From positions 1 to 64,000 of the forward strand of contig JALOOO010000002.1 in the NCBI GenBank assembly GCA_025454375.1: 64,000 bases of DNA. The letters are read 5' to 3'. This DNA comes from Leptolyngbya sp. Prado105. GTDB taxonomy: Bacteria; Cyanobacteriota; Cyanobacteriia; Leptolyngbyales; Leptolyngbyaceae. Made by a program: the position numbers and the translations under genes. A model generated the notes under the pieces. The model had not been told where the DNA came from. It was given only the letters and a program-made list of their open reading frames with translations, and ran no database searches. Within the stretch, counting starts at the first letter, position 1. Each line of letters begins with the position of its first letter. Shown here one piece after another: positions 28,196 to 37,896 of this stretch.

Positions 28196-30522
28196 GATGG
28201 CTCCTTAAGAAGACGATAAGCAACTAATCCGCTATTGAGTAAAAATCCTAAAAATGCTGGGACTAAAGGAATCCAACCCCCTTGAGTCAAAGTCAGCCAG
28301 CACCCTCCAATCAGTAAGACAACACAGCTTGAACCGATGATTCCAATCCATTTCAATTGACGAAATCGCCAAATCAGTAAGCCTCCAAGTAATGTCCAAC
28401 TCCCAATCCAAAGAATCTCGATCGCGCTTGACCAAACCCACAACAATGGACGTTTATCTAAGACCGCACTGATGATCTGACTGACCATATGTGCCTGGAC
28501 GGTTACGCCCGGAAGTTGTTGCGGAAAGCCTTTGCCATAAGGAGTTGAGAAATAATCTTTGGTACTAGGAGCCGTCACACCGATTAGAACAATCCGATCT
28601 TTGATCGCACTGAGATTCATTTCTCCATTGAGCAATTGGCGGACGGTGACTTGTTGTGCAATTTCAGTCGGGGATTTTGTCGATCGATAGTTGAGTAAAA
28701 TCTGACTCCCGCGCGAATCAAATCGTTGATAGCCACTCGTTCGCTCTGTTAAGGCTGGGAAAATAGTCCCTCCAAGCTTCAAATGTTTGTCAGGGGTGAA
28801 CTCGGGCAAGATTGCAGCAGGTTGAGTGCCGAGATAGCGAAAAGCAAGCTGGAGATTGAGTGAATAAGGAGCAGCACAGGCTCCAACCTCATTCGCACTT
28901 GCAAAAAGCAAATGCCGCCGCAACACTCCGTCGCGATCTTGGACAACATCGCTAAATCCGATCGCGTCAGGACTGACTCCAGCAGGAGGTGCAATTCCCT
29001 TCGGATCATTCGCATCTGGATCAGGACGTTTGCAAATCGCGACGAGTTGAGCATTTTGCGCCATCTGTTCCATGCGCTTTTTTAAGCTCGGGCGCTGTGT
29101 GGGAAAGTCGCGGTAGAGGTCAAGTCCAACGACGCGAGCTTGATTGCGTTCGAGCGTTTCTAAGACTCGATCGAGGGTTTCATCTGACAAAGAGCCACCA
29201 TTTTGCGGCTGTCGCTGGATGTCTTCTTCTTCGACTTTGACAATCAGGAGTCGCGGATCACGCGGTTCGATCGGGCGATGCTGCATTAAGAGATCAAAGG
29301 CTTGCAGTTCTAGCGGTTGCATCGCTCCAAACCCGCGAATGCCCGTGATTAGGCTTGTGATTGCGAGCGTGCTAAGCGCGATCGTTTGCAACTGCGATCG
29401 CGACATGGGAGGCAAAAGCGGACGTTTCTGACCGCACCAATCTTGCCAGGTGGGAGGGATTTCTGCTGGATTTTGGCAAATGACTGGGAGCCAAGTCGCG
29501 CAAGGAAAATTTGATTCTAATGCTTGCAGTTTCTCTCTGGCTTCTCGCACTGAACCATACAGTGATTGTCCATTCGAGAACGCATGTAGAAATGATTTGA
29601 GAAATTCTTGAGCAATCTGATCGCTCACAGGCTCACGCATCACAATCACCTGCGGGATCTGCAAATCTGCTAAATCTTGAGCGAGTCCTAACCCATCACA
29701 AGAGTTAAAAATTGCAAGCTTCAGACCTTTAGAAATCGCATGGCGCAAACTATACTTTAATTGCTCGATCGTTAAGGTTTCGCTCTGATTGATTTGAATG
29801 TAGCCTTTGACATCTGTAGAACTATGTCCTGCAAAAAATAGCACATCCCAATCGGATTGCCAGAGCTTATCTTGTAATGCTTGTGGGGTTGGCTCGACGA
29901 GGAAATGTACTTCTGCATTGGGTAACTTTTGCAGTAATTGACGATCGCGCTCGATATCAATGCCTTGAGAATTGCCAAGAATGCTGAGAATTCGGACTTT
30001 CTTACGGCGATTTGAACTCGGCAATTGCAGCGATCGGGCAAATTCTGGCAAGCTCAAAGCAATTTCCGCATGAGGATAGTCAGAGAGAAAATCCCATAAG
30101 CTCCAGGGCAATTGCAGAATTTGTCGATCGTTGGCAACTACGATGAGACGAATCGAATCTTTGGGCGAAAGGCGGGTGCGAAGTTGTCGATCGATTGCCC
30201 GAAAGGAGCTTGCACTGAGCCAGAGGTTGAACTGACTCTGTACCTCTCGTGAAAGTTGATGAAATTCTGCAATGGAAATATGGGTTGGCTCGTCATCGTC
30301 GAGTTCAAATTCCGCAGCACGGCGCAAACCCAGATGAGCATAGAGCGCAGTATAGATTGAACGCCAACGAGTTAAGCGATCGCATAGGGTCGGAATCGCA
30401 GGTAAGCCGCCTGTAAACTGCATGGGAGTCGATCGCCCAACTTCCCACAGTTGAGCAATCACTGTCGGAAATCCATCTTTCCAATTCCCTTGCCCTAGAT
30501 TGAGAACAATTAGATGATCCAT
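28192..30522 (-). CDS. CHAT (caspase-like) protease domain + CHASE2 sensor domain membrane protein
   Basis: WDVLFFAGHSSTDV (His) and LAIFNSCDGLGLAQDLADLQIPQVIVMREPVSD (Cys); CHASE2 region DPRLLIVKVEEEDIQRQPQNGGSLSDETLDRVLETLERNQARVVGLDLYRD; C-terminal TM helices. Confidence 0.9.
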   Translation of the reverse strand: MDHLIVLNLGQGNWKDGFPTVIAQLWEVGRSTPMQFTGGLPAIPTLCDRLTRWRSIYTALYAHLGLRRAAEFELDDDEPTHISIAEFHQLSREVQSQFNLWLSASSFRAIDRQLRTRLSPKDSIRLIVVANDRQILQLPWSLWDFLSDYPHAEIALSLPEFARSLQLPSSNRRKKVRILSILGNSQGIDIERDRQLLQKLPNAEVHFLVEPTPQALQDKLWQSDWDVLFFAGHSSTDVKGYIQINQSETLTIEQLKYSLRHAISKGLKLAIFNSCDGLGLAQDLADLQIPQVIVMREPVSDQIAQEFLKSFLHAFSNGQSLYGSVREAREKLQALESNFPCATWLPVICQNPAEIPPTWQDWCGQKRPLLPPMSRSQLQTIALSTLAITSLITGIRGFGAMQPLELQAFDLLMQHRPIEPRDPRLLIVKVEEEDIQRQPQNGGSLSDETLDRVLETLERNQARVVGLDLYRDFPTQRPSLKKRMEQMAQNAQLVAICKRPDPDANDPKGIAPPAGVSPDAIGFSDVVQDRDGVLRRHLLFASANEVGACAAPYSLNLQLAFRYLGTQPAAILPEFTPDKHLKLGGTIFPALTERTSGYQRFDSRGSQILLNYRSTKSPTEIAQQVTVRQLLNGEMNLSAIKDRIVLIGVTAPSTKDYFSTPYGKGFPQQLPGVTVQAHMVSQIISAVLDKRPLLWVWSSAIEILWIGSWTLLGGLLIWRFRQLKWIGIIGSSCVVLLIGGCWLTLTQGGWIPLVPAFLGFLLNSGLVAYRLLKEPS

Positions 30523-30535
30523 TGCTTCGTCTCAC

Positions 30536-31660
30536 CTAAGCTAGAAAGTTTTCTGTGAGTTGATCGGCATCAAATGCAATCTGCACCCTAAATTCAGTCC
30601 CTGTCGAGCAGCGGAAGCGCCGAAGCTGAATCAAATTATCTTGCTCTCGTGCTTCAACCGCTTGCACGATGTCTCCTGCACTCGAAAGCATGGTGAGCAT
30701 TAATCCACTGGGCAAAATGCCATCCCGCTCTGCCGATCGCAGTTGCACTCGAACGGATAAGCGATCGTTGTCTTCTTGCTCTAACACAACCGATAGCCAG
30801 AGGGTCTGTTCTCCGAGTTCTAAGACTTTGACTCGCTGAATCGAATTTTGCTCAAGCGTTTGGCGGAAGCTATAGGCGAGAGAAGGCTCGTTCCCCAGTA
30901 AGCTTTCTAAGGTTTGCCAACCTTCTGCGATCGTATTCTGGAACCACTGACTGAGCGACTCGGTTCTAGAACCGAGTCGCAATTGCCCAAGTTGATTCAG
31001 CCATTGGGATTGCTCAAGTAATGCGCCCCAGAGTTGAAACGGGATTTCTAAGCGAGGTTGGAGAACTTCGGGATTGGCTAAGCGTTGCAGAAGATTGTCA
31101 GCCTGAGTTGCAGGAACAGGCGCAAGAGAAGCAATTTCGGCACGAGTTACAGCTTCAGGAGCCACTTCTCGCGTCACTGTAAAGACGGCAAAATCTTGAA
31201 TCATCTGTTCTGCTGCTAGGGTATAAGTCCGATCGTCGGAATCATACTGAGCGAAAGCTTTTAGCTGAGCATGAGTGGTGTATCCCCAAATTAAAATTGA
31301 AGCATCGTCGGGGTTCACCTGTGCTGCAAAATAGTAGTCTCCTGCCCAGCTTGGAATATCTACCCACTCCTGCGGTACTTTCAATTCGCTTGTGTCGATC
31401 GTTTTATCTGGAATCAAAATGACTCGATGCGCTCCCAGCGTAAACGGGGTTCCCGTGACCAATTGCCAGAGATTTTGTAAGGCTGTTTGCTCCAGAGTTT
31501 CGCTGTCTTGCAGCCAGGTGAGAACGGGCTGAAGGCAAACTTGATTAAGATAGGTATTCCAGCGAGCGGGAGCAAAGCGCGATCGATTTTGCCAAGCGCT
31601 AAGATTAGACTGCGGCGAAATCTCTAGACAGGGTTGGGTTGGAACATTGAGGTAAGACAT
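30536..31660 (-). CDS. DUF1822 family protein
   Basis: WVDIPSWAGDYYFAAQVNPDDASILIWGYTTHAQLK, RVKVLELGEQTLWLSVVLEQEDNDRLSVRVQLRSAERDGILPSGLMLTML; gene-neighbour context. Confidence 0.8.
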   Translation of the reverse strand: MSYLNVPTQPCLEISPQSNLSAWQNRSRFAPARWNTYLNQVCLQPVLTWLQDSETLEQTALQNLWQLVTGTPFTLGAHRVILIPDKTIDTSELKVPQEWVDIPSWAGDYYFAAQVNPDDASILIWGYTTHAQLKAFAQYDSDDRTYTLAAEQMIQDFAVFTVTREVAPEAVTRAEIASLAPVPATQADNLLQRLANPEVLQPRLEIPFQLWGALLEQSQWLNQLGQLRLGSRTESLSQWFQNTIAEGWQTLESLLGNEPSLAYSFRQTLEQNSIQRVKVLELGEQTLWLSVVLEQEDNDRLSVRVQLRSAERDGILPSGLMLTMLSSAGDIVQAVEAREQDNLIQLRRFRCSTGTEFRVQIAFDADQLTENFLA

Positions 31661-31827
31661 AAGAATAAAGGTTTGGAGTGCGCGATGAATCTATTCACGA
31701 TGGAAATTTTGAACTTATGCAGATCATTCAGTAAAATGGTAACTTTGCCAAATAAAAGAAATTGAGCCATTGCGACACTAAACTAGAAGCGAAACATTGC
31801 ACGAACAGCAACCTGATGGTTTTACTC

Positions 31828-32030
31828 CTGATTGACTGACAAAACTCGTGAAGCTCCCTCCGCTACGTTGCCATTCCACCCGCGCGTGAACGGCGGGCTA
31901 ACAGAAATAACCCCACTCAACTGGGCTAAAAACATTCCTGAGTATGCTTCAGCATAGTTTCCTCAATTAGCCCGCCGTTCACGTGCGGGCGGGATACGCA
32001 ATCACGAAGAGATTTGTTCAGTCAACAATG
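31828..32030. mobile_element. MITE-like element (copy B), inverted and diverged relative to copy A
   Basis: CTGATTGACTGACAAAAC at 31828-31845 matches the copy A TIR; core CAGAAATAACCCCACTCAACTGGGCTAAAAA... equals the reverse complement of the copy A core with substitutions; right TIR degenerate (ATTTGTTCAGTCAAC). Confidence 0.75.
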
Positions 32031-32046
32031 ATTCTACTCACACAGA

Positions 32047-33396
32047 TCACCAAGGATTGCCAATTAGCGTAAACGCTGCCCAGTGATAAGGATGCGCCAA
32101 ATTCTGATCGGCTAAGGCTCTCACCTCTTCGGGGAAGCGTCGATCGCGAACTTGCGCCCGAATGCGATCGGAATTGCGAATCATCTCAAGCTGCGCCTCT
32201 CTCAACGCATCCGCTTTCATTGGAGCCGATTTTAATGCTCGATAAAACTCCTTCATCAGCATCAAAGTACTGGCATCACCCACCGACCAGAGCGACGCGA
32301 TCGCGGCTTTACTACCCGCCTTTACCGCCAATCCGGCAAATCCCATTTCTGCTTTCGTATCTCCTAATGCAGTCCGGCAAGCACTGAGAACTAACAATTG
32401 CACAGGCGGATTCTGCAAGCCCAACTCCTGAAGCTGACCCAATTTCAACTGCTGATCCCAGAATTGGATATAAGACTGATTCACATCGCCTGATGTGAAT
32501 TCTGCATGAGTTGCTAAATGCACAATGCCGTAAGGCGTTTTCTGCCGATGCGCGACCAGATTCTTCAGTGTGAATTCTTGATTGAGCAAAGATGTCCCTT
32601 GCCAGGGCGTTTGGGTAATCGACGAAATCTCTAACGGAACTCCTGGCAGCGGCGGCTTATTGCTAAACGTCGAAGCTCCCATCGCGAGAATCTCAGTATT
32701 AGCAGAAGTGCGCGATTGTCGATCGAGCAAATTAAAGGCAGGAATAATCGCCAGATTGTACTTTTCAATTAAAAACTTTTGTCCATCGTGCAAAGCTGCT
32801 AACGGTAAGCTTCGTAACCCACTCCCTAAGCAAAAAATAATTTGATTGATTCCTTCAGCTTGAAGTTGCGCCTCTAGGGGTGTGATGATCCAGCGATAAA
32901 GTTGCTGTCCGGGGACTAAGTAATCATCAGGATCAGAATCGTCTCGCACAACACCCATCCGAAAAGCTCGAATTCGTTGATTCAGCGCAGGTCGATTGGC
33001 AGCAGTAATGCGACGATGAATCGGCTGACCCTGAGCCGTGACCAACATCAAATCTAAATGCTTCGCACCCGGAATCGCATAGAATAAAGCCGATTTTCTC
33101 CCGGTGCGCTGATTGATCTGCGCTAAGGATTGAGCAATCTCCGCAGCAGGCAAGACTTGAGTTGTAAACTTCCCTTGAAAGTAGTCTTCGTATTGTTTTT
33201 TCCAGCGTAGTTCAATTTGGCGAACCGCTTCAGCGACATCTGAGCGATCGAGGGCTTGAGCCACAAGATCTGGAGCAGGCTTAACAAGAGGCGCTTGAGC
33301 GACTGCAAGATTGGGCGAGACATTGGAACGCGAACATCCAACTGTAATCAGAAACGCAATCAAGACAATCGGCAGGAACCATTGCGGGTATTTCAT
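32047..33396 (-). CDS. CHAT domain protein, predicted lipoprotein
   Basis: YGIVHLATHAEFTSGD (His), LLVLSACRTALGDTKAEMGFAGLAVKAGSKAAIASLWSV (Cys); N-term MKYPQWFLPIVLIAFLITVGCSRS lipobox. Confidence 0.93.
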   Translation of the reverse strand: MKYPQWFLPIVLIAFLITVGCSRSNVSPNLAVAQAPLVKPAPDLVAQALDRSDVAEAVRQIELRWKKQYEDYFQGKFTTQVLPAAEIAQSLAQINQRTGRKSALFYAIPGAKHLDLMLVTAQGQPIHRRITAANRPALNQRIRAFRMGVVRDDSDPDDYLVPGQQLYRWIITPLEAQLQAEGINQIIFCLGSGLRSLPLAALHDGQKFLIEKYNLAIIPAFNLLDRQSRTSANTEILAMGASTFSNKPPLPGVPLEISSITQTPWQGTSLLNQEFTLKNLVAHRQKTPYGIVHLATHAEFTSGDVNQSYIQFWDQQLKLGQLQELGLQNPPVQLLVLSACRTALGDTKAEMGFAGLAVKAGSKAAIASLWSVGDASTLMLMKEFYRALKSAPMKADALREAQLEMIRNSDRIRAQVRDRRFPEEVRALADQNLAHPYHWAAFTLIGNPW

Positions 33397-33800
33397 GACT
33401 GTCTAACCAAGACATTTGAATAGAGCAAATTGACAACAGATTTGAAATGGGAGCGTTTCAGTCTTTCTAGCATCAAACCTTGCGAGATTGAAAAAGATTA
33501 AGAAATTGATCATGGAGGGCAATGGAATGAGGGCATCTGATTCGCTTACACGCTTGAGCATGAAAAATTATGCAGAGTCGCTCATACTAATAATCTTTCT
33601 CAATTAACTTGATCTTCTGTGCCAGGTCTTGTAAATTAAATTCGCGACCTATAAAACCGATTTCGACAGCAAGAGTATCCATTAAAACATTAGAAGTTGG
33701 TAGGTCCAAAGCCTTTGCTTTAGACCCGATTGCTATGTGTAAAAATGCGACATTTAGAATATTTCGCCAAGCTTTAAACGTGAAGGTCAGGGAGTCTACT

Positions 33801-34895
33801 ATGTTTTATTTTGGAATTGAGCATGAAGTTGCTTTTTTGAATCGAGACGGAAGATTTGCCGATTTTTCCTGTACTCATTTTGAGGATTTTAATCAAATTA
33901 TCGAAGCCTTACCCGTTTACCCAGATGATTATGCTCACTTGCGAATTGGAGATGCCGGAATTAAACAAAAGCGATGGTATATCGAAGGATTTGAAAGGCT
34001 GAGCGATTCGGATAAAGTGATCGATTGTATTCCGAAAGGTATTGAGATTAGAACGACGATTCATTCTGATATTAGAAGTACGATTGCCCAACTGAGAGAA
34101 AGTTTTAATCAACTGATTAAAACCGCCGAGCAATTTGGATTTTTTCCAGTTCTCACAAGCTTCAATCCAACTCAGACTCTATTCAATCCAGTCTTAAATC
34201 AATACGAAGCCGAGCGCCAGCAGACCTCTCCTGAAGAGCGAACAGAGAATATCGCAATGCTGACCTATGGGCCTGATTTGAATTTATCAAATCCCTCTTT
34301 TTCAACTGATGACTTAATTGATATCGGTCGAAAACTCACTTTTTACAGTCCTTTTATTGTGCCATTTAGTTTTAGTTCTCCGTTTTATAACCTTGAGCTT
34401 TGGTCGGGATTTTCTGTCCGAACTTTTGAGCGAACGGGTGCAAGACCTGCCGCTCTAATTTTTCTAGAAAATCCAGAAGAAATGATCAGAAGTAATCCCT
34501 CTTTAACGAAAGTCGCTCGACTCCCTGCGGAGATTGGCAGAATCGAATTCAAAGCCTTTGATAGCTGCGCCGATTTCGATCTTTATGCTGCACTTTTTAC
34601 AGTATTAAAAGGGCTAATTCTAGATAAAACTCTACAGGGTCGATCGACAATTCCCGATGCCAAACTTCACCAGATTTCTGCGATCGCTGGATTTAACGAC
34701 CCTGATATTTTCTCAACTGCTCAACAGATTTTAGCAGCTGTTGACACAGCACTAGAGGGAGATTGCGATCTCGAACTTCTTACGCCACTTAAAACCGCAT
34801 TAAAAAGCAGAACAACGCCTGCCCATCAGATGATTGAACGATTCAAATCGATCGGAAATCTCGAAGAATCACTGAGACAAATGTATCCTAAATGA
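33801..34895 (+). CDS. Glutamate-cysteine ligase (GCS2)-like family protein
   Basis: From ATG 33801: MFYFGIEHEVAFLNRDGRFADFSCTHF, SVRTFERTGARPAALIF, GRIEFKAFDSCADFDLYAAL. Upstream part of the ORF (33609-33800) probably non-coding. Confidence 0.6.
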   Translation: MFYFGIEHEVAFLNRDGRFADFSCTHFEDFNQIIEALPVYPDDYAHLRIGDAGIKQKRWYIEGFERLSDSDKVIDCIPKGIEIRTTIHSDIRSTIAQLRESFNQLIKTAEQFGFFPVLTSFNPTQTLFNPVLNQYEAERQQTSPEERTENIAMLTYGPDLNLSNPSFSTDDLIDIGRKLTFYSPFIVPFSFSSPFYNLELWSGFSVRTFERTGARPAALIFLENPEEMIRSNPSLTKVARLPAEIGRIEFKAFDSCADFDLYAALFTVLKGLILDKTLQGRSTIPDAKLHQISAIAGFNDPDIFSTAQQILAAVDTALEGDCDLELLTPLKTALKSRTTPAHQMIERFKSIGNLEESLRQMYPK

Positions 34896-34999
34896 TAATT
34901 AGTTGCATTAGTGGTCAGACCGGGGTATGTTGTGGATAAGGCGCATTCAGGATTAGGGATACGCTCAAACGGTTTTCAGCACACCTCACAGGAGCAAGT

Positions 35000-35980
35000 A
35001 TGAGTCATGCTTTCTGCGCGATGATGTCTCGCGAATCGGGAGAAGATCTGATTGGAACGGCTCCAACTTTTTCAACCTATGTCTTGATCGAATGCCCTCA
35101 TCCTTGGGCAGAGCGCGAGTTTGAATCGAAAGCCGTTCCGTCAAATTTAAAAGCATTCGTTGAGCATGTCCGACAAGCGAAACTCTCGATTCGATTTCTC
35201 CTATTTAAGGGTGAACCGTCTGAGCAGACGCGCGTGATGATTTTTCGTAAGTCGGAAGGGTTGATGGCAGGCTATCGCAAGCGGCAGTTTCAACTCGACT
35301 CGATCAAGCAAGTTGCGCCGCTCCTAGAATCTTATTGGAGCGAGACGGGACTCGAAATTGACACTCACGATAGTCCTGACTCGGATATTTTCGTCTGTAC
35401 TCATGGCAGTCATGATAAGTGCTGTGCCAAGTTTGGCTATCCATTTTATCGAGAGGCTAGCAAACTTGCGACCTCTTCCAATGTTTGGCAGGTGAGCCAC
35501 ATTGGAGGACATCGATTTGCGCCGACGATCGTTACTTTTCCAGATGGGCGCTACTACGGCAGGCTAGATGCAGAGAGCTTTAGCGCGATCATCAATTGCT
35601 CCGGAGAGATTTGCCATTTGGAAAGAGTCTACCGAGGGTGGGGAGTATTGCCAAAACCTGTCCAAGTGATAGAACGCGCCATTGCACTAGAGCGAGGATG
35701 GGAATGGGTTGGCTACCAGATTGACTATCAGATTTTGCTCGCTGACTCGGAATCGATGCAGATCGAATTGCGCGGCGAGAAGGAAGGAGAACGATCGCTG
35801 ATTTATACTGCGACGATTGGGGTCAGTGAGATCAAGGATGTGATTGGCTCTTGTGGGAATGAAGCAGCCATGAAGGTCGTAAAATTCTCGATCGAGCAGA
35901 TTCAGCAAGTGACCCAGTCCCAAAGTTGGACAATTCCGCGTCGAACTATTTCTCAGAGCAATCTTGCTATTTCGTCCTAA
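35000..35980 (+). CDS. Sucrase/ferredoxin-like family protein (thioredoxin-like ferredoxin fold)
   Basis: DIFVCTHGSHDKCCAKFGYPFYREA, WQVSHIGGHRFAPTIVTFPDGRYYGRL. Confidence 0.9.
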   Translation: MSHAFCAMMSRESGEDLIGTAPTFSTYVLIECPHPWAEREFESKAVPSNLKAFVEHVRQAKLSIRFLLFKGEPSEQTRVMIFRKSEGLMAGYRKRQFQLDSIKQVAPLLESYWSETGLEIDTHDSPDSDIFVCTHGSHDKCCAKFGYPFYREASKLATSSNVWQVSHIGGHRFAPTIVTFPDGRYYGRLDAESFSAIINCSGEICHLERVYRGWGVLPKPVQVIERAIALERGWEWVGYQIDYQILLADSESMQIELRGEKEGERSLIYTATIGVSEIKDVIGSCGNEAAMKVVKFSIEQIQQVTQSQSWTIPRRTISQSNLAISS

Positions 35981-36031
35981 GCTAAACTAAACTATTTCTC
36001 AACAAACTGCTATCTAGATCGGATAATCCAG

Positions 36032-36080
36032 TCCAGTTCTTGCTCGACCAAACCCCTGCAAGAACTGGATTTTTTCTTTT
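36032..36080 (+). terminator. Rho-independent terminator
   Basis: TCCAGTTCTTGC (36032-36043) pairs with GCAAGAACTGGA (36058-36069), followed by TTTTTTCTTTT. Confidence 0.85.
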
Positions 36081-36128
36081 GTATTCAACTCTACAAGCAG
36101 TTCGCAACATTATTTAACGATCAATAAG

Positions 36129-36143
36129 TGAGAATCTATATCA
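36129..36143. promoter_or_regulatory. Candidate Fur box (7-1-7) upstream of the isi genes
   Basis: TGAGAATCTATATCA against TGATAATNATTATCA: 11 of 14 specified positions match by eye; 80 bp upstream of the flavodoxin start. Confidence 0.5.
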
Positions 36144-36225
36144 ATAACCTGCTAAACTTTGTTCTAGCTTATTGAGACTATTAATCAATAAGTGTGATGA
36201 TAACCCACAGAATGAAGGATCAATG

Positions 36226-36738
36226 ATGGCAAGAGTCGGCTTGTTTTACGGAACGCAAACTGGCAACACAGAGACAGTCGCAGAAGCGATTCAGACCCAA
36301 CTCGGAGGAGACTCGATCGTGGAGTTGAACGACATCGCAGATGCGAGTTCTGAAGATTTTGAACCGTATGAGTACATCATTATCGGCTGTCCAACTTGGA
36401 ACATAGGAGAACTACAAGCGGATTGGGAAGGCTTCTACGACGAGCTAGACAACATCGACTTCAAGGGCAAAAAAGTTGCCTACTTTGGCTGTGGCGATCA
36501 GATTGGCTACGCCGATAACTTCCAAGATGCCATGGGAATTTTGGAAGCAAAAATTTCTGAACTCGGAGGAAAAACGGTTGGATTGACCTCAACCGCAGGC
36601 TACGAGCATCAGGAATCGAAAGCTGTTCGCGGCGATCAATTTTGCGGACTTGCAATTGATGAAGACAATCAATCTGATCTCACAGACGAACGAATCAAAG
36701 CTTGGGTGGCTCAACTCAAAAGTGCCTTTGGCATCTAA
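36226..36738 (+). CDS. isiB: Flavodoxin
   Basis: MARVGLFYGTQTGNTETVAEAIQ, IIIGCPTWNIGELQADWEGFYDELD, YFGCGDQIGYADNFQDAMGILE. Confidence 0.96.
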   Translation: MARVGLFYGTQTGNTETVAEAIQTQLGGDSIVELNDIADASSEDFEPYEYIIIGCPTWNIGELQADWEGFYDELDNIDFKGKKVAYFGCGDQIGYADNFQDAMGILEAKISELGGKTVGLTSTAGYEHQESKAVRGDQFCGLAIDEDNQSDLTDERIKAWVAQLKSAFGI

Positions 36739-36774
36739 TTTTTAAGCAGTCTAAAAACTTGGAGAAAATCAACC

Positions 36775-37806
36775 ATGCAAAGTTACGGAAATCCAGAGGT
36801 GAAATACGATTGGTGGGCAGGGAATGCTCGATTTGCCAATCAATCCGGACTATTCATTGCAGCCCATGTTGCTCAAGCCGCCTTGATTACGTTTTGGGCA
36901 GGAGCTTTCACATTATTTGAGATTTCTCGCTATTCGCCCGATCTGCCCATGGGCGCACAGGGGCTAATTTTACTTCCTCATCTCGCAACTTTAGGTTTAG
37001 GAGTCGGCAAAGGTGGACAAATTGTTGATACTTATCCTTACTTTGTGGTTGGAGCAGTTCACTTGATTTCATCGGCGGTTTTAGGGGCGGGAGCTTTGTT
37101 CCACACCTTTAGAGCGCCTGAGAATTTAAAAGATGCAACTGGGCAAGCGAAAAAGTTCCATTTCGATTGGGAAAAGCCTGAAACTTTGGGATTTATCTTA
37201 GGTCATCATCTGCTGTTTTTGGGTGCAGGAGCTTTGCTGCTGGTTGCGAAAGCAATGTTTTTTGGCGGACTTTATGATCCCAACATTCAAGAGGTCCGAA
37301 TGGTTACTAGCCCAACCCTCGATCCCTGGGTGATTTACGGGTATCAAACGCATTTTGCCAGTGTGAATCATTTAGAAGATCTCGTCGGTGGGCATATCTA
37401 TGTCGGCTTGATGCTGATTGGAGGCGGGATTTGGCATATTCTTGTGCCGCCGCTGAAGTGGGCAAGAAAGGTGCTGATCTTTTCAGGTGAAGCGATTCTC
37501 TCGTATTCGTTAGGTGGAATTGCTTTAGCTGGGTTTGTGGCGGCTTATTTCTGTGCCGTGAATACATTGGCTTATCCGGTTGAGTTTTATGGTCCGGTGC
37601 TTGAGGTGAAGTTGGGCATTACGCCTTACTTTGCCGATACGGTGCAGCTTTCAATGGGCGCTCATACGCCTCGTGCTTGGTTGGCTAATGCTCATTTCTT
37701 CTTAGCGTTCTTCTGCTTGCAGGGGCATCTGTGGCACGCGCTGAGAGCGATGGGATTTGACTTTAAGCGAATTGAAAAGGCATTGGATTCGATGCAGCAG
37801 GTTTAG
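36775..37806 (+). CDS. isiA: Iron stress-induced chlorophyll-binding protein (CP43')
   Basis: [61 protein letters not shown]; ~343 aa, lacks the large CP43 lumenal loop. Confidence 0.95.
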   Translation: MQSYGNPEVKYDWWAGNARFANQSGLFIAAHVAQAALITFWAGAFTLFEISRYSPDLPMGAQGLILLPHLATLGLGVGKGGQIVDTYPYFVVGAVHLISSAVLGAGALFHTFRAPENLKDATGQAKKFHFDWEKPETLGFILGHHLLFLGAGALLLVAKAMFFGGLYDPNIQEVRMVTSPTLDPWVIYGYQTHFASVNHLEDLVGGHIYVGLMLIGGGIWHILVPPLKWARKVLIFSGEAILSYSLGGIALAGFVAAYFCAVNTLAYPVEFYGPVLEVKLGITPYFADTVQLSMGAHTPRAWLANAHFFLAFFCLQGHLWHALRAMGFDFKRIEKALDSMQQV

Positions 37807-37839
37807 AGGATGCTTAACCAGAATTCTTAAGTCGTCTTC

Positions 37840-37864
37840 AGCCCCCTTAAATAAGGGGGCTTTA
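37840..37864 (+). terminator. Hairpin between isiA and the hydrolase gene (terminator/attenuator)
   Basis: AGCCCCCTTA AAT AAGGGGGCTTT. Confidence 0.65.
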
Positions 37865-37896
37865 TCAATTTTTCAACAGATGTTTAGGAGAGTGCA

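Noticed and set aside
33609-33800. N-terminal extension of the GCS2-like ORF (MIFCARSCKLNSRPIKP...)
   Set aside because: Family-like sequence begins at MFYFGIEHEV (33801); the upstream part looks like translated intergenic DNA.
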